Shown: in pieces, positions 16,889 through 25,329 of the stretch
Layout: every line of letters begins with the position of its first letter
Position numbering within the stretch: the stretch's first letter is position 1
DNA from: Bacteroidales bacterium UBA4788
Lineage (GTDB): Bacteria; Bacteroidota; Bacteroidia; Bacteroidales; VadinHA17
Reading direction: 5' to 3'
NCBI GenBank assembly: GCA_002402965.1
Contig: DHGW01000014.1
Location: forward strand, 1-64,000
DNA: 64,000 nucleotides
The notes under the pieces: generated by a model
The model's database searches: none
What the model saw: the letters and a program-made list of their open reading frames with translations, nothing else
What the model was told of the DNA's origin: nothing
Position numbers and translations under genes: made by a program

Positions 16889-17638
16889 TCATCTGTTATC
16901 AGCGATCTGCTCACTGGTCTTACCATGTCTGCGTTCCCTTTTCTGGAAGTCTGCCACTGCTTTGTAAAAGTCCTCCTTACCAAAATCGGGCCAAAGTTTT
17001 TCTGTAAAATATAGTTCCGTATATGCAAGCTGCCAGAGGAGGAAGTTGCTTATGCGCTTCTCCCCGCTGGTGCGTATCATCAGTTCCGGGTCGGGTATAT
17101 CTGAAGTTGCAAGGCTGGCGGTTACAGTCTCTTCGTTTATATCATTCAGATTCATTCTGCCATCCTTCACTGCCGCGGCAATACGGCGGCAGGCTTCCGA
17201 TATTTCCCAGCGTGACGAGTAGCTGAGTGCTACTACCAGCCTCATGCGTGTTCCGCCGGACGTTAATTTCATTGTCTGGTGAAGCCTCTTTCTGACGTTC
17301 TCTGACAGACGGGAGAGATCACCTATGACCTGCAGTGATATTTCCTTCTTAATAAGGGTATTGGTCTCGTTGTTTATTGATTCGATCATCAGATCCATAA
17401 GAGCTGAGACCTCCTCGTCGGGCCTGTTCCAGTTTTCTTTGGAGAAGGCGTAAAGAGTGAGGTATTTTACTCCAAGTTCGGCAGCTGCATCAACGGTTTT
17501 GCGGACAGCCTTCACGCCCTCATGGTGGCCGAAGATTCTCTCCCTGCCTCTCCTGTGTGCCCAGCGGCCGTTGCCATCCATAATAACAGCAACATGCCCT
17601 GGCAGCCTGCTCATATCTATCTGATTCTTAAATGTCAA
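16889..17638 (-). CDS. uppS: Isoprenyl transferase (undecaprenyl-diphosphate synthase)
   Basis: 249 residues. It builds the C55 lipid carrier for peptidoglycan and O-antigen from isopentenyl diphosphate. HVAVIMDGNGRWAHRRGRER holds the catalytic Asp and diphosphate-binding residues; YLTLYAFSKENWNRP, ALSYSSRWEI and DPELMIRTSGEKRISNFLLW are conserved blocks, and LYFTEKLWPDFGKEDFYKAV ends the fold. It overlaps the upstream DUF6089 gene by four bases (ATGA) and is followed by bamA, forming an envelope-biogenesis operon. Confidence 0.97.
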   Translation of the reverse strand: MTFKNQIDMSRLPGHVAVIMDGNGRWAHRRGRERIFGHHEGVKAVRKTVDAAAELGVKYLTLYAFSKENWNRPDEEVSALMDLMIESINNETNTLIKKEISLQVIGDLSRLSENVRKRLHQTMKLTSGGTRMRLVVALSYSSRWEISEACRRIAAAVKDGRMNLNDINEETVTASLATSDIPDPELMIRTSGEKRISNFLLWQLAYTELYFTEKLWPDFGKEDFYKAVADFQKRERRHGKTSEQIADNR

Positions 17639-18321
17639 CGTTTTCTCCTCTTTCCTAATTTATCCTGTTCAATCTCTGCAAAAGCAGGGCAACCTGCAAG
17701 CTTGTTGTACATCTTCCATGTGACCGAAACGCCCATGAAACTGTACCAGTCATTGTTGTGCAACCAAGAATGATCTACAGCGGAAGGTGAATCTCCCGGA
17801 GTCATGATCTCATACTGGCCGTCAAATTTATCATAAAAAGTCTTACGAAACCCATATTCGAATTCAAGTCCAATCTGATTTGCTACATTGATCTTAAATC
17901 CGGCAGAGAATGGGATAGAAAAGAAAGGGTGAAAGCTTTGGGGAGCTTGATTGTCCAGGAAAACCTCATTTAATACGAAAGAGAAGGCTGCTCCTGCGGC
18001 TATATAAGGCGTATAGTCAATATGTCTGCTTCTGAAGGTGGAGTACGGGAAAAAGTTGAATTCATATGTTACGCCCAGTTCACCTATGGGTGCTTTAAGG
18101 GGGGTGATATATCCTCCCATGATGTTGGCTCTGACTGACTGCCTGGGATTGAAGTTGTACCTGTAGAAGAACTGGGCGGCCGGGCCGGGTTTGAATAAGG
18201 TTTTGACAGAGTCACCGAGATAAGATACCGCACCGAGAGAGACGCCATAATCGGCACTTCGCTGCGGGAAAGCCTGCAGGCTGATTATACCCAGTATCAG
18301 TATGATTAATTCTTTCCTCAT
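17635..18321 (-). CDS. DUF6089-type outer membrane beta-barrel protein
   Basis: 228 residues. Signal peptide RKELIILILGIISLQAFPQ, then YGVSLGAVSYLGDSVKTLF and alternating amphipathic strands (QFFYRYNFNPRQSVRANIM, EFEYGFRKTFYDKFDG). Positioned directly before uppS, where Bacteroidota usually carry a DUF6089 gene. The last residues (ELGKRRKR-like DKLGKRRKR) are basic, so the barrel does not end in the usual aromatic residue. Function unknown; it may be a small porin or structural envelope protein. Confidence 0.8.
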   Translation of the reverse strand: MRKELIILILGIISLQAFPQRSADYGVSLGAVSYLGDSVKTLFKPGPAAQFFYRYNFNPRQSVRANIMGGYITPLKAPIGELGVTYEFNFFPYSTFRSRHIDYTPYIAAGAAFSFVLNEVFLDNQAPQSFHPFFSIPFSAGFKINVANQIGLEFEYGFRKTFYDKFDGQYEIMTPGDSPSAVDHSWLHNNDWYSFMGVSVTWKMYNKLAGCPAFAEIEQDKLGKRRKR

Positions 18322-18339
18322 TAGCTGTTCATTGGACTG

Positions 18340-19119
18340 TCACCTGAAAGAGGGCAGTCCGTTACGTGCTGTTTTGATCCGGTAATTCACGGTGACGCTG
18401 AAGGTGTGATAGGCGTCATTTCTCTTCGACCACTCTGAAGTATAACCGTCAAGATAGTCAGAGAGGGCGTATCTCCCTGCCAGCTCCACCCCTATCAGAA
18501 GATTCGGGTCCATTGTCAGTTTGGCTCCCACTCCCAGGGGTAATACAGCGGCAAACCCGCTACGGCTGAGAGAAGGGTCATCATCCCAGGTGGCCTGTAT
18601 CCTGTCATTGCCGTAGAATACATTGTAGCCTGCTCCGCCAATGCCGGTAAGTGCATAGACATCAATGCTCCTGAAGAAATCGCGAACCCTGCTGTTTCTC
18701 CTGTACATGTAAGTCTGGAAGAGGAAACTGTTACGCTCACGGTTTCTGACGAAGTAGTATTCACCAAGTATGGACGGTTCATAGATAAAACTGCTGGTCT
18801 CGTACAGCCTTCCGTCATTATTCGATCCCCTGATGTCGTCGGCATGCAGCATGCCCCATGTAAAAGAGAGTCTTGCGGCGATATTGTCCGTGATGAAGTA
18901 CCTGAATGAGCCGTTGACGCTGAAACGTGTCTGCTTGAAGGTTATATCCCTGAATCCAAGTACGTTGTCACCGATTGTAAAACCTCCGATGTCACCATAA
19001 AACTGGGTAGTGCCGACTGCTGCCGTGGCTTCATATCTCTTCATCTTCCACAACTGTGCGGATGAGAATGGTGCTATAGAAAGCACCACAATACACATCA
19101 CTATCAGACGTTTACCCAT
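18340..19119 (-). CDS. Outer membrane beta-barrel protein
   Basis: 259 residues. Signal peptide KRLIVMCIVVLSIAPFSSAQ, then beta-rich segments typical of 8- to 12-strand barrels: YEATAAVGTTQFYGDIGGF, FRYFITDNIAARLSFTWGM, YALTGIGGAGYNVFYGNDR, and the last strand YHTFSVTVNYRIKTARNG. It resembles its downstream neighbour (DUF6089-type) and may be a paralogue. It leads the barrel-uppS-bamA-skp run. A TATATTTG box lies 24 bases upstream, with an A/T-rich palindrome just upstream of that. Confidence 0.8.
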   Translation of the reverse strand: MGKRLIVMCIVVLSIAPFSSAQLWKMKRYEATAAVGTTQFYGDIGGFTIGDNVLGFRDITFKQTRFSVNGSFRYFITDNIAARLSFTWGMLHADDIRGSNNDGRLYETSSFIYEPSILGEYYFVRNRERNSFLFQTYMYRRNSRVRDFFRSIDVYALTGIGGAGYNVFYGNDRIQATWDDDPSLSRSGFAAVLPLGVGAKLTMDPNLLIGVELAGRYALSDYLDGYTSEWSKRNDAYHTFSVTVNYRIKTARNGLPSFR

Positions 19120-19142
19120 CAGTCACCTTGCAGTTATGGCTA

Positions 19143-19150
19143 CAAATATA
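19143..19150 (-). promoter_or_regulatory. -7 box (TATATTTG) of the beta-barrel/uppS/bamA run
   Basis: Perfect TAnnTTTG, 24 bases before ATG 19119. Predicted start near 19136, giving a leader of about 17 bases. Confidence 0.55.
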
Positions 19151-19185
19151 AGGAATGTACAATATTTAAAACTTAAATATTCCTT
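19150..19185. promoter_or_regulatory. Nested palindrome overlapping the -33 region
   Basis: AATATTTAA (19161-19169) and TTAAATATT (19173-19181) form a perfect 9-bp inverted repeat spaced by AAC. It is flanked by AAGGAAT (19150-19156) and ATTCCTT (19179-19185). It sits where the -33 element and upstream region of the beta-barrel promoter would be, as an operator would. Confidence 0.45.
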
Positions 19186-19193
19186 AATTATTG

Positions 19194-20072
19194 TCAGTTA
19201 CGGGGATCGGCACCCCACATCAGCTTATTCCGGAGAGTGCTGAAAAAATCATTTCCGGCAGTTAAGACAGTACTGAGACGTGAGGCTGACTGACGCACCT
19301 CAATGAGGGTACCTGCCTGCACCCTTACGGCCTTCGAGTCGCAGGTCACCAGGCACTGGCTGCTTCTGCCCCCCGGCTCGAGGGTGATGACGCTGCTGCC
19401 GGTGACTATTATTGGCCTGATTGTAAGATTATGCGGTGACATGGGGACGATAATGATGCTGTCATCCGTCGGCGACAGGATAGGGCCTCCAACGCTTAAG
19501 TTGTAAGCCGTTGATCCTGTGGCTGATGAGACAATCAGTCCGTCGGCCCGGTAGGTATTAAGGAAGATACCGTCAACCTTCACCGTAATGGTGATCATGG
19601 TCTGATCGGCTTTCTGGACAGTTATCTCATTCAGGGCTATAGCATTGCCATTGCTGAAGAGATCCTTCGGGGAGACTACCTCAAGCATGGAACGGCTGAC
19701 GAGTTCATACTGACCGGTACAGAGCAGGTCGATTGATTTCCCGATGTCATCATCAGGTATATTTGCCAGGAATCCGAGGCGCCCGGTGTTTATTCCTGCA
19801 ACGGGTATCCCCGTATTGCGGACTCTCATTGAAGTCTCCAGGAAGGTGCCGTCGCCGCCGATGCTGAGGATCATGAATACATCAGCAGGCAGGTCAGTGA
19901 TCTCGTTGAAGAGGATGACCCTGGGGTCATGGTCAAAATGATTGCCGCCCGGATCCATGATATTCAGATAGATGGTGATTCCCCTGTCATAAAGGAGATA
20001 AATTACCCGCATCAGTCCGGCTGTGGTCTTTTCCGTCAGACCCTTGCTGTAGAGTGCTATAGTCTTGTCCAT
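19194..20072 (-). CDS. nadK: NAD kinase
   Basis: 292 residues. It phosphorylates NAD to NADP. The GGDGTFLETSMRV motif and NTGRLGFLANIP follow a Rossmann-like N-domain, and RADGLIVSSATGSTAYNLSVGGPIL is the second conserved block. ATG 20072 opens MDKTIALYSKG. It is 11 bases downstream of the CBS-ACT gene on the same strand; pdxJ is divergent from that pair, a grouping seen often in Bacteroidota. Confidence 0.97.
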   Translation of the reverse strand: MDKTIALYSKGLTEKTTAGLMRVIYLLYDRGITIYLNIMDPGGNHFDHDPRVILFNEITDLPADVFMILSIGGDGTFLETSMRVRNTGIPVAGINTGRLGFLANIPDDDIGKSIDLLCTGQYELVSRSMLEVVSPKDLFSNGNAIALNEITVQKADQTMITITVKVDGIFLNTYRADGLIVSSATGSTAYNLSVGGPILSPTDDSIIIVPMSPHNLTIRPIIVTGSSVITLEPGGRSSQCLVTCDSKAVRVQAGTLIEVRQSASRLSTVLTAGNDFFSTLRNKLMWGADPRN

Positions 20073-20083
20073 CCGGATGCAGG

Positions 20084-20749
20084 TTAGATATTGAGGTACT
20101 TCATGAGCATATTGTACCTGTCGGTATAAAAGCGGTCCATCTCGTCGTTGTCAGTCACCCAGGTTGTCACCTCATAGGAATACCTTTCAAAGGTTCGAAT
20201 GATTGATGCAAGGTCAGTGGTATTGACCTTAAGCGTTATCTCGAGGCTGGTGGAGTCGGGATCGGAAGTGATATGCATGCTGAGTATCCTGGCATCATTG
20301 CTCTCCACGATCTGTGAGATGCGGCTCATGGAGTAGTCGCGCTGCAATACCTGCAGGATAATGATCCCTCCCGGTTGTTCTATGGCGGAGATTTTGGCTA
20401 TGCCGCTGATCATCTCGTTGTAGGTTATTGCCCCGCGGAAGTGGTTCTCATCGTCCACAACGGGTACCACCGTAAGCTTATGCCGTGCCGCCAGGGCGAG
20501 GACCTCGTAGATATGCTGGTGACCCTTCACCGAGGGTCTTGGCAGGGAGAGCGAATGGTTTCCGATGGGTTCCTCCGGCTGGTTGAGGTCATAGATGTCA
20601 CTGTCGGAGATGAGCCCAAGGTAATCGTTCTCATTCACGATGGGCAGATGGGAGACCCTGAATATCTCCATCCAGTTAAGGGCAGTCTGGGCTGTATCAG
20701 ATGTTTTCAGCGCCGGTACCACGTCGGATATCATCTCTTTGGCAAGCAT
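20084..20749 (-). CDS. CBS-pair and ACT-like domain protein
   Basis: 221 residues. Two CBS repeats (about 1-60, MISDVVPALKTSDTAQTAL with YLGLISDSDIYDL; and about 75-130, HIYEVLALAARHKLTVVPVV) form a Bateman module that usually binds adenine nucleotides. The C-terminal part (about 140-215, GGIIILQVLQRDYSMSRISQ) reads as an ACT-like domain, as in AcuB-type proteins. Probably a cytoplasmic ligand-sensing regulator; the partner is unknown. Its place beside nadK suggests a link with nucleotide or cofactor status (inference). Confidence 0.85.
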   Translation of the reverse strand: MLAKEMISDVVPALKTSDTAQTALNWMEIFRVSHLPIVNENDYLGLISDSDIYDLNQPEEPIGNHSLSLPRPSVKGHQHIYEVLALAARHKLTVVPVVDDENHFRGAITYNEMISGIAKISAIEQPGGIIILQVLQRDYSMSRISQIVESNDARILSMHITSDPDSTSLEITLKVNTTDLASIIRTFERYSYEVTTWVTDNDEMDRFYTDRYNMLMKYLNI

Positions 20750-20797
20750 TCATCGTCTCATTTGGCGAATAAAAGTACAAAAAACTGCGGATCTTTA

Positions 20798-20805
20798 TAA
20801 CTTTG
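20798..20805 (+). promoter_or_regulatory. -7 box (TAACTTTG) of pdxJ
   Basis: Perfect TAnnTTTG, 25 bases before ATG 20831. Confidence 0.5.
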
Positions 20806-20830
20806 CCCTCGGAATCAGCAGATGAAGGCA

Positions 20831-21550
20831 ATGACAAGGTTAAGCGTAAACATCAACAAGATCGCCACTATCCGAAATGCACGTGACGGCAATGTGCCGG
20901 ACGTGAAGCTGGCTGCGGTCAGGTGCCAGGAATTTGGTGCGGAAGGTATCACGGTTCATCCGCGACCTGACGAGAGGCACATCCGGTACAGTGATGTATA
21001 CGAGATCAGGGATATTGTGACCACCGAGTTCAACATCGAGGGTAATCCGGAGGATAAGTTCATCAGGCTGGTGCTTGACGTTGTTCCTGACCAGGTGACG
21101 CTGGTGCCTGATGCCCATGATGCCATCACATCCAATGCCGGGTGGGACACGAAGACAAACCTCACGTTCCTGACGGAGGTGATCGCTCGTTTTCATGAAA
21201 AGGGTATCCGCACATCGATCTTTACCGGCACCGATCCCGTGATGATTGAATACGCTGCCCGCACCGGCACTGACCGGATTGAGCTTTACACAGAGCCCTA
21301 TGCATCGATGTACCCCTCTGACAGGGTTGCAGCTGTTGCTCCGTTCGTAAAGGCTGCAGGGATTGCGCGTGATGCCGGGCTGGGCATTAACGCGGGGCAC
21401 GACCTGGATCTCAATAACCTGGCATGGCTGCACAGTCACATACCATGGCTGATGGAGGTATCCATCGGGCACGCCCTTATCTCTGATGCGCTCTATTACG
21501 GCCTTGAAAATACAATACAGATGTACCTGCGCGAGCTACACAGGAGCTGA
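20831..21550 (+). CDS. pdxJ: Pyridoxine 5'-phosphate synthase
   Basis: 239 residues from ATG 20831 (ATG 20822 adds MKA). It condenses 1-deoxyxylulose 5-phosphate with aminoacetone phosphate to make vitamin B6. TRLSVNINKIATIRNARDG, GAEGITVHPRPDERHIRY, TLVPDAHDAITSNAGWD, RIELYTEPYA and LGINAGHDLDLNNL are the standard TIM-barrel active-site blocks, ending in EVSIGHALISDALYYGLE. Monocistronic, with a TAACTTTG -7 box; convergent with udk, 8 bases between stop codons. Confidence 0.97.
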   Translation: MTRLSVNINKIATIRNARDGNVPDVKLAAVRCQEFGAEGITVHPRPDERHIRYSDVYEIRDIVTTEFNIEGNPEDKFIRLVLDVVPDQVTLVPDAHDAITSNAGWDTKTNLTFLTEVIARFHEKGIRTSIFTGTDPVMIEYAARTGTDRIELYTEPYASMYPSDRVAAVAPFVKAAGIARDAGLGINAGHDLDLNNLAWLHSHIPWLMEVSIGHALISDALYYGLENTIQMYLRELHRS

Positions 21551-21558
21551 CAGCACAC

Positions 21559-22167
21559 TTACCTGAGATGCTTTTCCACTATCGTTCTCAGCACATCTAT
21601 CCCAACCAGGTTCTCCCCTCCCCCGGGGATTATTATGTCGGCATATCTCTTTGACGGTTCAATAAACTGAAGGTGTGAGGGTTTCACCGTCTTGTTGTAG
21701 CGCTCCAGCACCATCAGTACCGAACGGCCGCGCTCCACGATGTCGCGCTGTATCACCCGGCCGAGCCGGTCATCGGCATCGGCATCGACAAACACCTTGA
21801 TATCAAGCATTGAACGCAGGCCCGGATCAGCAAGCACAAGTATGCCCTCCACCACAACCACCTCGGAAGGTTTGATCGGAATTGTCTCCGGAGACCTGAC
21901 GCAGGTGAGATACGAGTAGATAGGCATGTTTATGGGCCGTCCTGCCTTCAGCTCAGCCAGATGGGAGATAAGCAGAGACCACTCCACCGAGTCGGGATGG
22001 TCAAAGTTGATGTTCTGCCTTTCTTCAACGGGGATGTGACTGTTGTCACGGTAGTAGCTGTCCTGCGGCATGATCACAACCTCACCCGGGGGGAGCATCT
22101 CAATGAGCTTTCGAACCACTGTTGTCTTTCCTGATCCCGTGCCTCCTGCAATCCCGACGATAAGCAT
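21559..22167 (-). CDS. udk: Uridine kinase
   Basis: 202 residues from ATG 22167, where the P-loop begins (MLIVGIAGGTGSGKTTVVRKL). It phosphorylates uridine and cytidine in pyrimidine salvage. DSYYRDNSHIPVEERQNINFDHPDS is the substrate region (key Asp and Tyr), followed by EGILVLADPGLRSMLDIKVFVDADAD and RRxxRD-like VIQRDIVERGRS. The in-frame upstream extension to 22404 reads antisense to the Dabb gene and is rejected. A TACTTTTG box 20 bases upstream overlaps the opposite promoter region. Confidence 0.96.
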   Translation of the reverse strand: MLIVGIAGGTGSGKTTVVRKLIEMLPPGEVVIMPQDSYYRDNSHIPVEERQNINFDHPDSVEWSLLISHLAELKAGRPINMPIYSYLTCVRSPETIPIKPSEVVVVEGILVLADPGLRSMLDIKVFVDADADDRLGRVIQRDIVERGRSVLMVLERYNKTVKPSHLQFIEPSKRYADIIIPGGGENLVGIDVLRTIVEKHLR

Positions 22168-22175
22168 AAAATGAT

Positions 22176-22183
22176 TATTTTTG
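22176..22183 (+). promoter_or_regulatory. -7 box (TATTTTTG) of the Dabb-manA run
   Basis: Perfect TAnnTTTG, 25 bases before ATG 22208; only three bases separate it from the opposing udk box. Confidence 0.5.
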
Positions 22184-22186
22184 TAC

Positions 22187-22194
22187 CAAAAGTA
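22187..22194 (-). promoter_or_regulatory. -7 box (TACTTTTG) of udk
   Basis: Perfect TAnnTTTG on the minus strand, 20 bases before ATG 22167, back to back with the Dabb promoter. Confidence 0.5.
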
Positions 22195-22207
22195 GCAAAA
22201 TAACCGT

Positions 22208-22510
22208 ATGGTAAAGCACATCGTTATCTTTAAGCTATCACCGCCTTTCACCCCTGAAGAGAGGGAGCAATCGGTCAGGAAGCTCAAGGAGTTCTTCGGA
22301 CCAGTAGGCAACAAGCTGAAGTACATCATTGAATACAGGACCGGCGTCAACATCACTGACGAGGAGCATGCGGGAGATTTTGTAATTGACGCTACCTTCG
22401 CCACGGTGGAAGATCTGAAGCGTTACCAGGGGAGTGAGCCCCACCGTGAGGCCGTGGCATCAGCCTCCGGCATCAAGAAGGCAAAACTGGTTGTGGATTA
22501 TAATTTCTGA
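22208..22510 (+). CDS. Dabb family (stress-responsive alpha/beta barrel) protein
   Basis: 100 residues, full length for the family. VKHIVIFKLSPPFTPEEREQ opens the ferredoxin-like fold, GVNITDEEHAGDFVIDATFA and LKRYQGSEPHREAVA are the typical Dabb segments. These proteins form dimeric alpha+beta barrels of mostly unknown role. It ends four bases before manA and probably shares its transcript. Confidence 0.9.
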   Translation: MVKHIVIFKLSPPFTPEEREQSVRKLKEFFGPVGNKLKYIIEYRTGVNITDEEHAGDFVIDATFATVEDLKRYQGSEPHREAVASASGIKKAKLVVDYNF

Positions 22511-22514
22511 CGGC

Positions 22515-23507
22515 ATGAATTCACTCTATCCGATCCGGTTCAGGCCAGTGCTCAAGGAGACGCTTTGGGGAGGGAGCGCCCTGAAGGAGCGCTTCGGGAA
22601 GAAGGCAAAAGCAGGAACACGTATCGGGGAGAGCTGGGAGATCATCGGCATGCCCGGTGCCAGCTCGGTGGCTGCCAACGGTTTCCTGAAGGGCAATACC
22701 CTGGAGGAGATAGCCGAGATCTACATGGATGAGCTTCTTGGTGAGACCGTTTATGCGAAGTTCGGAACCGAGTTTCCATTGCTGATAAAGTTCATTGATG
22801 CGAACGATAAGCTCTCCATCCAGGTTCATCCTGACGACAGGCTGGCGGCTGAGAGGCATCACGCCTGGGGCAAGACTGAGATGTGGTATGTGCTTGCCGC
22901 GAAACCGGGTGCAGTGATCTACACGGGCTTCAGAAAAAAGGTCACCAGGGAGGAGTATCTTGACTACCTGGCAGGGAAAAAGCTTGACGAACTCATCAAC
23001 GTTACCCCGGTCAGTGCCGGAGATGTCTTCTTCATACCTGCCGGCATGGTGCATGCCATCGGTGCGGGTGTGATGCTCGCCGAGATACAGCAGACATCAG
23101 ACATCACCTACCGCATCTACGACTGGGACCGTGTGGACGGATCGGGCATGCCGCGCGAGATGCATACGGCGCTGGCCCTGGATGCGATCAATTTCAGCCT
23201 CGACAGCAACAACATGATCCGGAAGGAACCCGAACTCAACAGAACGGTACTCCTGGCGGAGAGCCCGTATTTCCGTACCAGCCTGATCATGTTCGACAGT
23301 CCGATCATTAAGGATTACAGTCTTACCGACTCATTCATAATATATATCTGCACCGCCAGCATGGCCGTAATTGAGTGCTTCGGCCATAAGGAGGAGATCA
23401 GGGCCGGAGAAACCCTGCTCATTCCGGCCTCGGCTGACAGTGTTACAATAATTCCCCGCGGGACGGCAACACTGCTTGAAGTATTTGTACCACAAAAACT
23501 AAACTGA
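22515..23507 (+). CDS. manA: Class I mannose-6-phosphate isomerase-like protein
   Basis: 330 residues from ATG 22515. It interconverts mannose 6-phosphate and fructose 6-phosphate. LYPIRFRPVLKETLWGG is the usual opening; zinc ligands are visible in KLSIQVHPDDRLAAERH (Gln, His), GKTEMWYVLAAKPG (Glu) and PAGMVHAIGAGVMLAEIQQ (His). Short form without the second cupin extension of the larger enzymes. The longer frame start at 22434 overlaps the Dabb gene and is rejected. One base separates its stop from the next gene. Confidence 0.93.
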   Translation: MNSLYPIRFRPVLKETLWGGSALKERFGKKAKAGTRIGESWEIIGMPGASSVAANGFLKGNTLEEIAEIYMDELLGETVYAKFGTEFPLLIKFIDANDKLSIQVHPDDRLAAERHHAWGKTEMWYVLAAKPGAVIYTGFRKKVTREEYLDYLAGKKLDELINVTPVSAGDVFFIPAGMVHAIGAGVMLAEIQQTSDITYRIYDWDRVDGSGMPREMHTALALDAINFSLDSNNMIRKEPELNRTVLLAESPYFRTSLIMFDSPIIKDYSLTDSFIIYICTASMAVIECFGHKEEIRAGETLLIPASADSVTIIPRGTATLLEVFVPQKLN

Positions 23508-23508
23508 G

Positions 23509-24267
23509 ATGAAACAGCTTACACAACTTATCCTTGCTATCATGATAATGCTCACCTCCTCCTGCGGAGGCGGAACCGGCCAGGAAGGCGGCAGGAAGAA
23601 AGAGGGCCATGTGCCTGACACCGGATACACCGGAATAAAAAACTATGTCAGGGATAATATCAAACTGAAGGAGGCAACCTACAAGAATGGTATCCGTGAG
23701 GGTATGACCCGCACTTTTTACAAGGGCGGGGCGCTGGAGCAGGAGATACCCTACTCCGCAGACAAGAAGAACGGTGAATCAAGGTGGTACTACCCTGACG
23801 GCAAGCTCTTCAGAACCACTCCGTATGTGAATGACACCATCCACGGTGACCAGATACAGTATTACAAGAACGGGCGTGTTAAGGCGAAGCTCGGGTACGT
23901 TGACGGCAAACGGGTTCCGGGACTTGAGGAGTACATGATGAGCGGCGAGAAGGTGACCAGCTACCCTGATATCACCTACCGGGTTAACGACCGGTACAAT
24001 GAAAGAGGCCTCTACAAGATTTTCATTGAGATGACGGACATGGCCGAGAACGTAAAATACTACAGGGGTGACTATGTCAACGGGCTTGTTGACATGGACT
24101 CTATTCTTCCTCTGCTTCAGACAGCCACCACAGGTTACCTTGACCTGCAGAAGACTCCCGGCCACAAGGCAGATTCGGTGGTGGTGGTCGCATCTTACCT
24201 GACACCGTTTGGCAACAGGCTCTATTACCGCCTGGCCATACCTTTAAAGTATAAAGATTTAAATTAA
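23509..24267 (+). CDS. YwqK-like MORN-repeat lipoprotein
   Basis: 252 residues. Lipoprotein signal LILAIMIMLTSSC with the lipidated Cys, then a Gly/Lys linker. Residues about 50-130 contain antitoxin-component-YwqK-type repeats: REGMTRTFYKGGALEQEIPY, KNGESRWYYPDGKLFRTTPY, IHGDQIQYYKNGRVKAKLGY. The C-terminal half (about 145-252) is unrecognised. Despite the family name, there is no toxin partner here. Probably an envelope lipoprotein of unknown role. Confidence 0.85.
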   Translation: MKQLTQLILAIMIMLTSSCGGGTGQEGGRKKEGHVPDTGYTGIKNYVRDNIKLKEATYKNGIREGMTRTFYKGGALEQEIPYSADKKNGESRWYYPDGKLFRTTPYVNDTIHGDQIQYYKNGRVKAKLGYVDGKRVPGLEEYMMSGEKVTSYPDITYRVNDRYNERGLYKIFIEMTDMAENVKYYRGDYVNGLVDMDSILPLLQTATTGYLDLQKTPGHKADSVVVVASYLTPFGNRLYYRLAIPLKYKDLN

Positions 24268-24272
24268 ACCAA

Positions 24273-24659
24273 ATGTCACAGATTCTTGTGCCTGGCATCA
24301 GGCTCACAACGACAAGGATGGTAAGCGGTAATGATACCGCTTCGGTCTACGGGTCAGGACTTCACGATGTCCTTTCGACGCCGGCAATGATAGCCTTCAT
24401 GGAACAGACGGCGATGAAAGCTGTGGAGGCCTGCCTTAATGAAGGAGAAGGCACGGTGGGAACCGAGGTCAACGTAAGACATATCAAGGCCACACCAGTA
24501 GGAAAAAGTGTCATATGCACCGCCACGCTGCAGGAGGTGAACGGTAACAGGCTCCTGTTCCACGTAGAGGCAAGCGACGAGGATGGTAAAATCGGTGAGG
24601 GAATGCATGAAAGATACATCATTGACAACAGGCGGTTCAAGGAAAAACTGAACGGGTGA
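24273..24659 (+). CDS. FlK-like hotdog thioesterase
   Basis: 128 residues. Hotdog-fold acyl-CoA thioesterase of the fluoroacetyl-CoA thioesterase-like group. STPAMIAFMEQTAMKAVEAC carries the Thr and Glu and VGTEVNVRHIKATPVG the His of the catalytic triad; the closing strands are TATLQEVNGNRLLFHVEAS. The natural substrate is probably a housekeeping acyl-CoA rather than fluoroacetyl-CoA. Its stop overlaps the engB start by four bases (ATGATG region). Confidence 0.88.
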   Translation: MSQILVPGIRLTTTRMVSGNDTASVYGSGLHDVLSTPAMIAFMEQTAMKAVEACLNEGEGTVGTEVNVRHIKATPVGKSVICTATLQEVNGNRLLFHVEASDEDGKIGEGMHERYIIDNRRFKEKLNG

Positions 24660-25267
24660 TGATCATCAGGTCAGCCTCTTTTGTCACCAGCAGCGCAAAG
24701 ATGAGCCAGTTGCCCTCACCGGACCATCCTGAATACGCTTTCATAGGCAGGTCCAATGTCGGCAAGTCGTCACTGATCAACATGCTGGTTTCGAGAAAGG
24801 GACTGGCAAAGATATCCGGCAGTCCTGGCAAGACTCAGACTATCAACCACTTTATCATAAATGAAAGCTGGTACCTGGTTGACCTGCCGGGATACGGTTA
24901 TGCCCGCGTTTCGCAGAAGATGAGGGGTGAGTGGGACAGGCTCTTCACATCCTATGTCACTCTGCGGGAGAATCTCATTTTACTTTTCGTGCTTCTTGAC
25001 GCCAGGCATGAACCGATGGCCTCTGACCTGGCTTTCATGGAGAGGCTGGCGATTAACGGCGTTCCTTTTGCCAGGGTCTTCACCAAAAGCGATAAGGTAT
25101 CAGCCGCAGAAGCTGAAAAAAACAGGCTTATACACGACAAAACCATGCTCCTGACCTGGGAGAGCCTGCCACCGACATTCGTCACAGCCGCTCCCTATGG
25201 CACAGGCAGGGAAGAACTGCTGGATTATATTGAAAGTACAATGATATTTTACAAAAGTGGGAAATGA
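24656..25267 (+). CDS. engB: Ribosome biogenesis GTP-binding protein YihA/YsxC
   Basis: 203 residues. Small TRAFAC GTPase required for 50S subunit assembly. G1 is FIGRSNVGKSSLINML, G3 is DLPGYGYARVS, G4 is FTKSDKVS, with PGKTQTINHFIIN as switch I. Full length for the family. Overlaps the thioesterase gene by four bases, indicating translational coupling. Confidence 0.97.
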   Translation: MMIIRSASFVTSSAKMSQLPSPDHPEYAFIGRSNVGKSSLINMLVSRKGLAKISGSPGKTQTINHFIINESWYLVDLPGYGYARVSQKMRGEWDRLFTSYVTLRENLILLFVLLDARHEPMASDLAFMERLAINGVPFARVFTKSDKVSAAEAEKNRLIHDKTMLLTWESLPPTFVTAAPYGTGREELLDYIESTMIFYKSGK

Positions 25268-25282
25268 TTGACCCATAAATAT

Positions 25283-25290
25283 TAATTTTG
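25283..25290 (+). promoter_or_regulatory. -7 box (TAATTTTG) of prs
   Basis: Perfect TAnnTTTG, 39 bases before ATG 25330, in the engB-prs spacer. Confidence 0.45.
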
Positions 25291-25329
25291 GGGCATCGTT
25301 CAGTGAAACCCTGATATAAATTTTCAGAA

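Noticed and set aside
23509..24267. Toxin-antitoxin function suggested by the YwqK family name
   Set aside because: The name comes from a distant family annotation; there is no toxin gene next to it, and the protein has a lipoprotein signal.
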